Shown here piece after piece: positions 37,331 to 49,619 of a stretch of DNA of 64,000 bases; the stretch's first letter is position 1; each line of letters begins with the position of its first letter. This stretch comes from Sipunculus nudus. Lineage: Eukaryota > Annelida > Sipuncula > Golfingiida > Sipunculidae. The notes under the pieces were generated by a model. It did not search any database. It had not been told where the DNA came from and saw only the letters and a program-made list of their open reading frames with translations. Position numbers and translations under genes: made by a program. The DNA is taken from assembly GCA_026874595.1 (NCBI GenBank), contig CM049321.1, positions 11,211,979-11,275,978 on the forward strand, given 5' to 3'.

Positions 37331-38624
37331 TGTATCCGCCAAAACAGAGTTTTGCGGATACTATGTTTTCAGCTGCACGCCGCCGCCGCTGCCGCCGCGT
37401 AGGTGTCCGGAGAACTCCTCCGTAACCGCTAGGCAGAATTTTACGAAACCAATGCAGAGCTTTTTAACATACACAAAAAATGGTGGCGCCACCTGCAACC
37501 ATGTTTGCACAGTGTCCGTCTGTTCGTCTGCCTTGGGTTAAAATCACTCATATCTCTGCAGTGATTCGACTAATTCACCTGAAATTCTGCATGTGTATAC
37601 ATCCTGGATAGCTTTTCTGATTTTATGACAGGTGGCGCCACCTACATTCAAGTTTACGCTGCAGACATCCAAGCTCATATCTCGGGAACCGTTTGACCGA
37701 TTGGGCGAAAATTTTGCATGTGTATAGATCTCACATAGCTCTTTATCATACGCAAAACTGGTGGCGCCACCTGCAGCCATTTTTGCACAGCTCCTGTCTG
37801 TTTGTCTGCCATGGGATAAAATCACTCATATCTCTGCAGTGATTTGACTAATTCACCTGAAATTCGGCATGCGTATACATCCTGGATAGCTTTTCTGATT
37901 TTATGACAGGTGGCGCCACCTACATTCACCTTTACGCTGCAGGCATCCAAGCTCATATCTCGGGAACCGTTTGACCGATTGGGCCAAAATTTTGCATATG
38001 TATGGATCTCACATAGCTCTTTATCATACGCAAAACTGGTGGCGCCACCTGCAGCCATTTTTGCACAGTGTTTGTCTGTTTGTCTGCCATGGGATAAAAT
38101 CACTCATATCTCGGCAGTGGTTTGACATGTCTGCCTAAAATTTTGCAGGTTTATACATCCCCCACAGCTCCCTTGATTTTATGACAGGTGGCGCCACCTG
38201 CATTCTAGTTTATGCAGCAGACATCCAAGCTCATATCTTGGGAACCGTTTGACCGATTGGGCCAAAGTTTTGCATGTGTATAGTTCTCACATAGCTCTTT
38301 ATCATACGCAAAACTGGTGGCGCCACCTTCAATCATTTTTGCACAGCGTCCATCTGTTTGTCTGCCACGGGCTTAAATCACTCATAAACATATAGTGGTT
38401 TGACTTATCTGCCTCAAATTTTGCATATGTATACAACTTGGATGGCTTTCTGGATTTTGTGGTAGGTGGCGCAACCTACATACACAATATGGCTGCAGAC
38501 ATCCATGCTTATATGCAACACTTCACTCTATTTCCCCTTGCCACTCAATCCATGCCTCACTTCACCCATTCCACTCTGATTTAGGCGGATACATGTAGTC
38601 GCTTGTTGACTACCCGTATTCTAG
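37331..38624 (+). mobile_element. Helitron2-like non-autonomous element, family C, copy 3
   Basis: The best-preserved copy. The 5' hairpin is GTATCCGCCAAAAC-AGA-GTTTTGCGGATAC (one bulged C). The inverse GGCGGATACA is at 38584-38593, the 3' hairpin is GTAGTC..GACTAC, and the end is CCGTATTCTAG|TT. Eight GGTGGCGCCACC-type palindromes start at 37482, 37631, 37760, 37909, 38038, 38187, 38316 and 38465, with strictly alternating spacing of 149 and 129. Confidence 0.75.
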
Positions 38625-39714
38625 TTTTCATTTTGTTTTCATTCTTACCATAAATTTTCAGTATCTCCAGTCCTACTTGACAGCCTGGATATTCATATTG
38701 CCCATACTATAGCTAAAATTTATTTCCCTTGTACCAGATTTAAAGACAAACTCTCAGAAGCAAAAAATTGTTTTGGCATAAGAAGTAGTACAGTTATTCT
38801 CAGATTCCACTTTTTAGGGTTTTAATGGATACTAGTATATAACGGGCTCGAGCGTATGGATGTAGGTGTGTGGGACGTAAGCCAGGTTTTGCTTGGAGGA
38901 AAGGTTCACTGGTCTCAAGTTGACATGGGCTGAGTTAACTGGAATATTTTCTCATAGCTGGCACTGGGATAGTTCCTTCACAAATAATGTCAATTTTCTC
39001 AGGATTAATGGGATAATATTTAAAATTACCTCCCTTGAGACATACTTTGATGTTCTCTAGACAGTTCAAGACATAAAACAGTTTTTCTAAGGCATAAAAG
39101 TAGAGCAGTTGCATGAGATTGGTTAAGTGCTTACACCCTCATTTACAATATAGATTTGATCAGAAATGTTAACTTGACTGAAGGAATTTTAGGTCACAGA
39201 CAGTGAAACAGAATACGAAGGAAGATGCAAAATTTGTTGTGCCCATAAACTTAATTACCTATCAGTTAATTTGTCAGTGATACTTTGAATATGATCTTTG
39301 AGATATTTCTTCCCCCTTAAACTAGTATTTAAGTGAGAATTTTGATGATACATTACTAATGACAGGTCTAGGTATTAGTTATCCCATTGCAACTCAATCC
39401 ATCCTTTAATGATGAAGAGTATCTCTGACCAGCAAGTATGCATGGATATCAAGTAATATGACCACCATTTCTCCATACTCCTTGAAAGTGGAGAGCAGGT
39501 CATGTTGCATTATGGGATATGGAGTTATAATGAGAAGCCTCCAGCTGTAATATCTGGTCTATAAGCAAGGAGCTTATGTTCAAGTGCTTTTGCTCTGTCC
39601 AAGGCCAGCATCGTTAAAGCTGTGACCTGCAGTCTACAGGTGTTACAGGCTGGAGAGGGAAATATTGATCAATGGAGGTAGTATACTGGAACCTGTCTGA
39701 AAGACCACCTGTGG
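38625..39714. other. Intron sequence, nothing recognised
   Basis: Unique-looking AT-rich DNA between family C copy 3 and the 18-bp minisatellite. Confidence 0.5.
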
Positions 39715-39815
39715 ATTAAGACCACCTGTTGATTAAGACCAACTGTCTATTAAGACCACCTGTCTATTAAGGCCACCTGTCAATTAAGACCACCTGTCAA
39801 TTAAGGCTACCTGTG
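39715..39815 (+). repeat. 18-19-bp minisatellite ATTAAGACCACCTGTC
   Basis: About six units of ATTAAGACCACCTGTC / ATTAAGGCCACCTGTC. The left neighbour TACTGGAACCTGTCTGAAAGACC resembles the end of a DNA transposon. Confidence 0.85.
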
Positions 39816-39859
39816 AGTGAGTTCACATAGGTTATAACCATTGTAGAACTTGATTCTGG

Positions 39860-40335
39860 ATTTTAACTCAAATCCAGTTTTTTATGGACTCTGACTTTGT
39901 CTCAAGAGTCCTGTACTAAGACTTGTACTTTGCTCAGCGGAAAGCACCTGAGAAATCACTCTAAGTCCATCTCGAGTCCAGTTGGGAAAAAAAACTGTCA
40001 CTTATTATAAAAACTTGTGTATATGTGCCAACTACTGACAGAATATTACAAAATAATAACACTACATATATACAAGCTTTGCTCAGCATCAGGAGCTATA
40101 AATATAATTAACCATTATAGCAAAAACATGTGCAAACTAATGTGTTTATCTTAAATTTCCATTTAAATGTGTTTTCTGATATATATTTTGTATTTGATTC
40201 AGACTTGAACTCTGGTTCTAAATGACTCAAACTCAAAGAATTAAGGTACATGGACTTGGGACTAAGGTCTAAGACTTGGACTTGGACTTGAGTGGCCTTC
40301 AAGAATTGACTCAGACTTTCACTTGGACTCCTGTT
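39860..40335 (-). repeat. Dispersed repeat rich in GACTTGGACTT, copy 2 (inverted)
   Basis: TCTAAGTCCATCTCGAGTCCAG is the reverse complement of CTGGACTCGAGATGGACTCAG in copy 1, and both share the AT-rich middle. The two copies are 37 kb apart in opposite orientation, on either side of most of intron 1. Confidence 0.6.
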
Positions 40336-41410
40336 AGGAAAAGTTCTTACAATGCCTATGTGATGGATGCCTATGTGGAGCTTGTTCATCTACGTTTAAA
40401 GTTGTTTGTTAACACAGCAATGTTGAAAAACAAGAAAAAAGTGACTTAAGGTGGTTGCATTTGGTTGCACAAGTTGAATAGTCACTATAATAGTGTTATG
40501 GAGTAAGAAAGGGTATATTTATGACTTGACATATATTTAAAGGAATATTTCATTATTTCATCTAAAATTTACTTTAGAGGCTAATGAAAATCAATCTTGG
40601 TTTCAGTCTGTTCTGATATTCAGACAGAGCCAAAGAATTATTAATGTTCAACAGATGACCAAGTATCTAATGGTAATTCAGTATGTTTGTAGAGCCTTAT
40701 TGTACTCTCACAAATTAGCTCTAAATTGGTTTCTATGATGAGGCAGGCAGATTATGTTTATACGAGTTTGGAAATAGGATTTGTAGGTCAGTCTATAACT
40801 GGATGTATGTCAGGTCAGACTTGGGATTTTCCAGAATACTTTCATCCAGTAAAATCTGGCAAAACTTATAAAGTCAACTTATAACTCTGATGTAATTGTG
40901 ACCTACTTTGGGTCATCCAATAAGGTTTAGCTTTTATGATGAAATGCAGAAATATGGATATGTACGTCTCATGTGTCACGTGAAAGCTCTGTAACAAAAC
41001 TATCTGTAGTGCGCACTGAGAGTGAGAGAGAGGGACCATGTCTAGCTGGGCACTGCAGGGCCTCAGCAAAGACTGGCCCAGACTCTGTCCTGTGAATAAA
41101 GACTTCTGTCATCAAACTGGTCTTGGAACATTGTCTGCCACGCGCATCAGCAACCGTATGTGATACAGGTGGGGACATCCCCGAACCCCACCTTCGTATC
41201 AATAGTTGCAAAATGCAAAACTCTGGAATGTCTGACTTGCCACTAGATGTTCTTGTTGATTGCGTCTGGATTATATTGACACCCCCAACATGTTATAAAC
41301 ATGTGGATATAAACAAAACAAACAGCCTATGTGCTGTGGAGTCAGCTTTTTCTGACCTATTTCATGAAAGTTGCCCAGGATTATCTTTAGTTAAGAGATG
41401 TCAGATATCA
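40335..41410 (+). repeat. Dispersed repeat family H, copy 4 (split)
   Basis: The left part is at 40335-40460 (AAAAGTTCTTACAATGCCTATG, ACAGCAATGTTGAAAAACA). The right part is at 41205-41410 (GCAAAATGCAAAAC, ACATGTTATAAACATGTGGATA). About 750 bases of other sequence lie between, so the copy seems interrupted by an insertion. Confidence 0.5.
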
Positions 41411-42640
41411 GAAAAATTTCTTTGAAATATAATTATGTGTTACCAGTCATAAAAAGAGATTGAAGACTTGATTGATTGATTTGACTTCGGTCATCATTCC
41501 CAGAATTATTCTTACTCATATGCTTGTAGAATATGATGAACTAGTACAGCTGTTAGTCATCATCGCCAGAATTATTCTTACTGATATGCTTGTAGAATGA
41601 TGAACTAGTACAGCTATTCATTGACAATGTACATACACAAATACTTAGTAACTATCAACCTTGTATCGCAAATTAATTCCCATTTTCTCATTTGGCGAGT
41701 TCCCTTCCTCTCAAATCCAACTTGGGCAGCATGAGGTCAGATTGTTTTGCCTGTTATGATAGAATGTGGACCCCGTGATTAAACAGCTCAGACGGAAATA
41801 ACAGACAGGATCTTGTGAAGCACAGGATCATCGCAGACAGGATATCTCCGCAAATATTGACAATCCCATCTCATGCCTGAGTCTTGGGTCACGTTTTTAG
41901 CTACCGATCAAGCTCTACTGTGAAACTGCAGCAATCTTTAGTTTGACAATAATTAATGTCACTGCAGGATTATATTACAGTCAGAATATTTATTACAAGC
42001 ATTTTTGTAATTGATATTAATTGTATATGCTGTACCCTTCTTGTATTACAAGAAAACTGATAACAAGTATAGGAAATTGTTCTCATCCAGAACTGTAATA
42101 GGCATTTGACTAAAATCAGCAAATATATTAATATTATAAATATCTCTATCAGTATGCACTACATACATTTCAACAATGAAGGATCATGGAACATAAACTG
42201 GTTATGTCAGGATTTCAGAATGTTCTAATACTCCGTAAGGGTTGATCCAGTTAATTTTTATTAATGTGATGATGTTTGTGTAACTGTGCACACAAAAGCG
42301 TTCTCATTGGCCTCACAAGTGAAGCTTGCTTTTATAAAAGGCAAGCTGGAAGAAAATCTGACTTGTGTAGTTGTCACAGATTATGGGTTTGAATACATGA
42401 TTGGCCCTATTTTCTATCTTCACCTGTTATAAATGGTGGCAGCAGTGGGATAAGGGGTGGATGGGTTTGTGGTATAATGTCCCACCCAGTTCACTGTGTG
42501 ACCCATGACTTCCCAGATATGGGGTGACTTTAACCTTTGGCACAATATATTACCTGCTGGCTCTATTGGCAAAGCTAGTAGAACATCTGACTTGTGTGTC
42601 GCATACAGATAACTAAAATCCCTAAATTGCAGGCCTACAA
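41411..42640. other. Intron sequence with a short tandem duplication
   Basis: CAGAATTATTCTTACT.ATATGCTTGTAGAAT..GATGAACTAGTACAGCT occurs twice in tandem (about 41501-41555 and 41570-41615). Otherwise nothing was recognised. Confidence 0.6.
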
Positions 42641-42649
42641 ATTTAATGA

Positions 42650-42790
42650 TCAGCCACAAATTTATAAATTGTAACGAAGACAAATTATTCAGGGGAAAAT
42701 CCTGGGCCAATCCAGGATTCGAACCCATGTCGGTGCATGACTAACATCTGGCATTCCAACCTTGCACTAGAAAAGCAAGCTTCACTAGCG
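42650..42790 (-). mobile_element. tRNA-derived SINE-like head, minus strand (1)
   Basis: On the minus strand CATGGGTTCGAATCCTGG is a good Pol III B box. Upstream CTAGTGCAAGGTTGGAATGCC is A-box-like. The fold is too irregular for a functional tRNA gene. The body probably extends towards 42420. Confidence 0.5.
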
Positions 42791-42899
42791 AGACAGTTCA
42801 GTCCGCTTTTATGTCACCCCATAACACACCCCCTTTTAAGAGCGTTATGCTATCAGAACAAGACCAATTATCCCACTTTGGTGAGCTTATTCCCTGGGC

Positions 42900-43040
42900 C
42901 ACAAAGTTTACCGTCTTGTTGGACAAGCCCCCATTTTGTTATGAAAACAAATTGCTCAGGAGAAAATACTTGGCCGATCCAGGATTCGAACCCATGTTGG
43001 TGGCCCACAAGTCTGGCATGCCAACCGCTTCGATGTTGAA
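42900..43040 (-). mobile_element. tRNA-derived SINE-like head, minus strand (2)
   Basis: Same orientation and same B box (CATGGGTTCGAATCCTGG) as the neighbour at 42650, with GGTTGGCATGCCAGACTTGTG upstream. The two lie about 265 bases apart in tandem. Confidence 0.5.
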
Positions 43041-43651
43041 AATTAGCAAAAGCTCATGTATATACATATACCTGTTATATATATCACACTTTACACTTGT
43101 TTTTCATATGATGAATAATTTATTACCAAATTAAAAATAAAAGACAGTCTGGAAATTAGATGTCTGTGAACGCTGGGCAATCAGTAGGGATGCATCCCCC
43201 AATACCCCATCCACACTTATTCACCCACATTAACAAACAGTTAAAGGAAATGGGATTTGAAGCATGAAGATCAGGTCAGGGTAAAACATAAATATCAGGG
43301 GCAATTCAAACAAATGTGACTATATATATATATATGAATCTGAGCAAAGGTTAATTTTGGAAACTCAGTGGTGTTGTTGATGTTGCACAAACACATGCAG
43401 GTAAAACTGAGAAATAATGGGAAACGGGCTATGGGGTGTACAACCTTGGAAATTTGGTGAAGGTAAAAAATACTTATCAAAAGTTTAAGTATTAGGGGAG
43501 AAAAGCAAAAATTGCTGCATTTCTGCTAATAAATGTTGATCCCTGTGACATGACACCATATTTGACTGAGTATCTTAGGTCAGGGGCTATGTACTGATTA
43601 AATAATTTTAATATAACATTCAGTTATCACCATGATATACTCTCATTTCAG
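43041..43651. other. End of intron 1, nothing recognised
   Basis: AT-rich, with a short TA run at 43318-43336. It ends in the exon 2 acceptor. Confidence 0.6.
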
Positions 43652-43882
43652 ATAGCAACTTTGTCCTTGGAAATGCACAGGCTGTTGGACACCCTATTGT
43701 CTACTGCTCAGATGGCTTCTGTGAGCTTACCGGCTTTCAGAGGGCACAAGTCATGTCCAAAAGTTGTGCATGCAAGTTCCTGTACGGCGCAGAGACCACA
43801 GAGGAAGAGCGAGAGAAGGTGGAGAATGCTTTGGAGGACCAGGTCGAACTTAAAACTGAGGTTCTTTTCTACCACAAAAATG
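43652..43882 (+). CDS. Elk: ELK channel exon 2: PAS domain core
   Basis: Residues 26-102 plus the first base of codon 103. The acceptor is ctctcatttcag|AT and the donor is AATG|GTACGT, which has a weak C at +4. The peptide begins [10 protein letters not shown] and carries the hallmark [14 protein letters not shown] (residues 41-54), then [10 protein letters not shown] (62-71) and a glutamate-rich helix (73-91), ending FYHKNG. This is the eag-type PAS fold, a cytoplasmic module that in KCNH channels binds the cap and the C-terminal cyclic-nucleotide-binding-homology domain and controls deactivation. Identity to ELK is stronger than to ERG, which has NCRFLQG at the corresponding place. The 231-nt exon is open only in this frame and phase. 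Compared with remembered vertebrate ELK proteins, the loop after NAQ (AVGHP) appears about one residue shorter. It is preceded by a 39.7-kb intron. Confidence 0.95.
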
Positions 43883-44135
43883 GTACGTTCAAGAGTTCAT
43901 GGTAACTAACACTTGGTGGAGGGTTAGGGTAACATCCAACAAACGATCCTGTAAATTTTGGACCTAATATGGATCACAATCATTTAATATATATTTGAAT
44001 TAAAGGATAATATTCCATTGTGAAGCAGGGTGATTTCTTTGTCCACAGGGAGACTGCTCCATTCACAGCTATTAGGGCCAGCAGCTGACCAGATCAACCT
44101 ATGTTACTGAAGGGAGCATAACATCATGTAGAAAC

Positions 44136-44589
44136 CTCTATAACTCCTCTAGGAAAACATACTTCCCTAGTGATACCCGATTAAAAGTTCTACTTTTTGG
44201 CGACCCAAAAATAGATGACAAATCAAACAAGGAAATATTTGAATCGGTAGCAAACTTTATTGAAATCTAAAACAGATTCTAACATAACATAATTTGACGT
44301 TCTTGACAAACTCATCCCACACCCACCAAAACTCTCTTTCTCCTCTCAACTGACACCTTACACTTTCGAAATCACAACTAAAAACATAGTCATTATGCTA
44401 TCCACAACTTCCATGATCACACCCCTCCTGCCATGCATCAGAAAATAACCACTTTAGAATTCAGGAGCGAGCTTCATAAGCTTTAAGTAACTTGCGCTCA
44501 TAGTTTATGTTTATATTTATATATGTGCTTAGGTAGGATACCACATGAATGTACTTACTATGTATTGTGTCAATAAATCATTCAAACAA
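44136..44589 (+). mobile_element. 5'-truncated LINE insertion (3' tail) with 13-bp TSD
   Basis: A frame at 44136-44270 ends in TAA and encodes LYNSSRKTYFP ... VLLFGDPKIDDKSN ... EIFESVANFIEI. This resembles the extreme C-terminus of LINE reverse-transcriptase ORFs, where LLFG followed by IF..V..FI is common. It is followed by a 3' UTR ending TCAATAAATCATTCAAACAA. ATCATGTAGAAAC occurs on both sides (44123-44135 and 44590-44602), a 13-base target-site duplication. That fixes the boundaries and shows that only the last 454 bases inserted. Clade is not determinable here. Confidence 0.72.
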
Positions 44590-44602
44590 ATCATGTAGAA
44601 AC

Positions 44603-47600
44603 ACATGACCACTTGATTTGTAGGATCCTGGTGGGGGGGGGGGGGTATATCAGGTAGTCATATGACTGCACACACACCTAGTGTTGGTAATTGGCCTTGG
44701 TATCAAATAGTAATGACTTCCCATGCAACCAGTCTTGATAATTAACCTTGACTCAATAGTATATAATTTTTCTTACAATTGTTATACACATACAGTCACA
44801 AATATTGTACCATACATGGAAAAGGAGGTTCCAGATAATTCATAATTTCCTTAAATTGTCTGTGACCATTATGAGAGCATGGTAGTATATTGCAATCTGT
44901 AATACAGCTGTCTGTAGTTTTTCATTACACACTAGCTGCACGACCTACAAAACAATTGTCTTCTGTTTCCTGCAGTTTCTCCTTAATACAACTAATAGTT
45001 AACATGATTAAAATTCTTTGTCTTCAAAGATTTTCCAGCATTTGAATTTGAGTTCAGTTCTCTACAAAATCTGTATATTTACTGAGGTCAGAGGTCAAAA
45101 GATGTACAACAAGTGTGTCATTTACTCTTTGGATGCTATTGTTGTTCTGTTGATAAACTAAATTTTATTTCTGTGCAGTCTTAGCTAGCTGAGCATCATG
45201 GATCATGTAACTCTTGCTGATATGTTCATATTCATGCAATCTTGTAAAATTAAACAGCAATATAGTAATTTAATTCATAATACTTATGGATTGGCTTTAG
45301 ATTTGTGAGAGACCTTAGCCTGAATTGATTCTGATTATTGATTCTTTGCTTTACATTCAATTAAAACTACTTCAGTTGTGAATTTTATAATTTCTATTAA
45401 GTAAAAGAAAATTAAGCTTTATTTTGTCAGATAATCTTATTTTTTGGCAGCCATTTTTATTTTATTTTTTTCAAAACGATCTACTGGCAAATGTTGAAAT
45501 TCTATCTAGAACAAATGTGTGATAAACAGCCTTGACATTGCAGTGTGCTCCATCAAATTTAAAAGCTCACAAAGGGGGGGCTTGATTCATGCAAAAAAAG
45601 AAGAAGAAGAATTTAAACAAATCGATTCTGAAGTTAAGAATCCATAACAATTAAATAAAGGGGTTGCGATGAAATGCATTGATTATTTGATGAATAGTAA
45701 CACCCCTATACCTATGAATATGTATACAACAGACTAACAAGGAAATGTTTATTAAGACAATTAAGCAGTAAATCCATAGAATAGATCTATTAGCACGCAA
45801 AGCACCTTGATGGGAAGAGGGGAAATAACTTGTGGATAAAGTCTTCAGGAAAGTACACAGAGAGAAAGAAATGTTGCAGGGATTAGGTCCACTCAGTAAA
45901 ACAACCAAGCACTTCAGTAGATGATTTGATCTTAGATTCAATAATATGAAAAGAAAAATTAATCTAACGCTGTTATATTTTTCCCATTGTATATAATATG
46001 TCATGGTTTTTACCTCGAAATTGGCTGATATATCTGAGAATTCCCAGGGTCTATTCAATAATGGCTTCCGTATCCATAAGTTTTGTCGGCTTGTCTACCC
46101 TTCAGCCTGTCAGAGTGGCTAAGCAATTTTCTACAAAATAGGCAATGAATAATAGATTGCTTCATTTAACGGTTTATGGCAGCGCTGACACCATAAGGTT
46201 GGGTGTCGAGGAGATTGCTTAAATATTTTATATGTCTACGGTGGCCATGCTAACCGAACAAGCTCACATACTTTAATCATTGTGGAAATCTTTCATATAT
46301 CATTTTGATATTCAATGGCTGTCCGGCTCCGGTGTCAGCGAGGGTTAAATTGCAAGATGTAATTCACAAAACTAGCAGCCAAGGAATACTGATGGTCACA
46401 TGAATCATCAAAGATTTGTGGTGTAACATTGTCAAGTGGATGTTGTAGATTTTGTGCATTGGAAAAGATCTGTTGATTTATTGAACCATTGCCATCAGGT
46501 TTTTGAGAAAAAATTTTAATGTCTCAAATCTCTTTTTCAATTGAACTTTTTCCTTTCTTGCTACCATAATGAGATTGACCAATTCAGCTGTGCTGACAGT
46601 CACAATGTAAGAAGTTGACGTTCTGTCTGCTTTTCATTGGACATATGGCTCATATATATATCACTCATTGGGACTGCAGGGTATTATACTGCTCTATTAA
46701 GTGGTCTCATTTTAGAGATGGTAGTCAAAGCGTCATCTGATATCAAGAGCAAAATAAGAATTTGCAGGGACTGTGAAAAAGCGGTCATGATTTCGAGGTG
46801 GTTGCTGAACGAAGGTGGTCCTCTGGGGAGGTCTCATTGTCTCGCATATACAAAATTGAAATAATGTTAAAAAAAGACAGTAATAAAACAAGCAATCTAC
46901 ATGCCCAAAGTGAGTTCAAACAAACATGATTAATGATATATGTATATTGTATGATATTTAATGATATTACATGATAAAACAGCTGATCTTTTTTTTTATA
47001 AATTAAGAACAATATTTATTTTAATGCTGAAATTCACCCCCTCTTTGGTAGTTTTGGACAGTCTATTTCATTTTATGCATCTGTGCCCTACCTAAATTTT
47101 GGATATTCTTGTATCCCTGTAACATTCCATATAAATATGTGAATCTAGTATCCAGAATCTGTCAGATTGGAAGAAAAATACCTTTTTTACACCTAATTCC
47201 AATACAGGTGTCACTGTCATATGAAACAAACAAGGAGTATAATTAATTTATTGTGCCTGATTATCTTGGTCATTAGTCATTTTCAACCACAGGCTTTATC
47301 TCCAACACTAACTTGCTTAGCTTTGTACTAATTAATATATATTTGATAAATGTATGAAGACTTAAATGATAAAAAATATTTTCTGAAAAATAATAATTGT
47401 CAGTGGATTGAATAATAAAACAAGAACTGTGGCAGAGATTTATTATATAAATCAGGTAAAGAACTCCTTGACAGTTTTACATCTGCCAGTAGTTTCCTAA
47501 AGCTCTACAGGAAATCCAACAGACTGTTTTATCAAAGAGCCAGACCCTGAAACACTCCATCAAGATAACCGTCCACAGCTCAGATTTAAGGATTCCACAC

Positions 47601-47729
47601 CAGTTATATTTGATATTTTTCTCCCAAACTTCCTTGTCAGAAAGAGGACTGCTCACATATATTTTTGTTACAATGTAGCATGTTACATTGTTTTTGAGAG
47701 AACAACAGAAATTTGGAATATGAATTTTT
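44603..47729. other. Intron 2 left part, mostly unrecognised
   Basis: It contains a 14-base G run (44633-44646), a degenerate possible family E 3' end near 45181-45216 (AGCTGAGCATCATGGATCATG) and a GC-richer unique block at 46080-46360. The 135-codon minus frame at 45651-46058 has no family resemblance and is treated as chance. Confidence 0.45.
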
Positions 47730-49607
47730 AGCTCAGCTGACTATAAGTCATCTGAGCTATAGTCGTGGTCCGTCGTCCGGCCGGCAGGCCGTCTGTCCAT
47801 ATGTTAACAGGGCACGTTTTGAAACCGTTGGACCATTCCAAAAATTTGCATACCATTAGATGTCCCCAAAATCTACCGTACCGAAAATTGGGTCATTAGG
47901 ACTTCGTTCCTTCGAGATATTAAGGAAAAACCTCTGTTTTCCATAAAAAAGCCTTTGTTACACTTCGAGGCTGCCTAATAACAAAACTACTGATCTGTTT
48001 TTGATCATATTTAGTATTCATATTCTTCCATACATTTTCTATGAACATACAAAAAATTAGGTCAATGTTGGGTATATTTTGAAGTTATGGGCCAAAATAT
48101 AATGCAATTTTCAAAAAATCATGAAATATATTTTCTCACCTAACATGAGAATTACTGAAGCTAGAGACTTTTTTTCAGGAATATAACTTTATTTAATCAA
48201 GATTTAACTGTTTACCCAAAATTAGGTCTGAATTGTGCAAATTTTTCAAGTTATTGGCATAAATAAAAAATCAATACCTTAAATTTTGTCCAACTTTGGC
48301 AATGGCACATTTTTTCCCTGTAAGCACTGTTGATTTAATTTTTACAGCATATATACATTAGGATTAAATCTTTAAAAATCTGAAATTTCAAAGGAATTGA
48401 TTGAAAAGAGTAGCTTTTATTCAAGTTTTCATACGTACACCATGTCAAACGTTGTTTACACCTAGCCCACCTGCCCACAGGCAGCCTGCCCTGGCTCAGC
48501 TTGGCCACTACCAGCAGGCTTCCCCTCTGCCCTGCACTCTCCCCCCCCTAGATGGTGCATTTACCAGATGAATGTTATTATTTTCTGTATTTGATTCATT
48601 CTTATTCTAGGCTATGCTACATTTTAGATTTTGTATTGTACCACCAGGGTTACAATGTTTAAAGTGCACATTTAATTGTGTCCACAAATGGGTGTATTGC
48701 TATGAAAGTGTGGATGTTCATCAAATAATTCCTCACTTCAGAAGAGTAAAAAATTCACGAGGTGTGAAATTGACTATTAATTCCAGTATTAAATTAAAGC
48801 TGAGATAGTAATTAGCACAATGTTATTGTTTGTCCCTCATTCAACCAACAGTGTGTATACTATATTTTAAAAGATGTTTTATTTTATCAAATTTACTGAA
48901 TCTTTTATTTTATTTTGGTGAATAAAATTAAGCAGGTACTGAAAACTCCAGTGTGCAAAACTTTTTAATAGTGATTCAAGGAATAATCTTTTAGATACCA
49001 TGTTGTGGCATTATTTTCTTTTAAATTCAGTTTAAACATTTGTGATTTAAATTTAATAAAATATATGTGTATGCATAATATGACCCAATATGAGCTACAC
49101 TCTTAATATATAATGATTGCATCTTTTGCAACAATTCTAATATTTTAACTTATATTTTCAGTTTTTTTTTACTCTGGATATATAATGATTGCAACTTTTG
49201 CAACAATTCTAATATTTTAGCTTATATTTTCAGTTTTTTTTATTAAAAATTTATAAAACTTGTCAATAAAAAAAAATGATTCAGATAAAAACTGTTAATG
49301 GAAAAAGTGGATATGCTAAAAAAGTAGGCTTATATATAAACTTAAATGAAGTATAAAATTCCCTTGAAAGTGAAATAAAGGTACAAGTCCATTCTGTCCA
49401 TTTGCCTGTCCATCTGTAAATTTTCATATGCGTCAGAGTATCTCAAAACTTTTTCTGTTTTTCTTCATGACAGTCTTGTCAGAGTATTAGTTTGCAATCA
49501 TATATTTAGAACTGTACTTTAACCAAGTAGGAGGGCCTCTTTCCTCTTAGTTTCTCATATTCTAATATAAATGAAAAACATAACAATAGAATATTTTGCA
49601 TATTTTC
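47730..49607 (+). mobile_element. Family E element, copy 3 (3' end missing)
   Basis: The left end AGCTCAGCTGACT is intact and the body parallels copy 1 until about 49607, where similarity stops before any terminal palindrome. The sequence beyond (TTTCAAACCATT repeated) looks like a different element that may have truncated it. A near-exact internal duplication (TATATAATGATTGCA) is seen around 49107-49250. Confidence 0.6.
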
Positions 49608-49619
49608 ACAGCCTGGATG

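Larger units (their letters stand above)
3925..43651 (+). other. Elk: Intron 1 (about 39.7 kb)
   Basis: It is bounded by C|GTGAGT and ttcag|AT and is phase 1. It holds most of the repeat families in the window (C, B, D and E rolling-circle-like elements, MITEs, SINE-like elements, minisatellites). No additional exon with recognisable channel sequence was found inside it, and the cap and PAS core join exactly across it. Confidence 0.9.

Noticed and set aside
42700-43040. Functional tRNA genes on the minus strand
   Set aside because: The B boxes are good, but no cloverleaf with acceptor and anticodon stems can be drawn. They fit SINE heads better.
45181-45216. A fifth family E terminus (AGCTGAGCATCATGGATCATG)
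   Set aside because: It lacks the GACCCATGGGTC palindrome and has no matching 5' part, so it is noted only as a possible relic.
45651-46058. 135-codon minus-strand frame in intron 2
   Set aside because: Hydrophobic and low-information, with no motif or splice support. A frame of this length is expected by chance somewhere in 64 kb.
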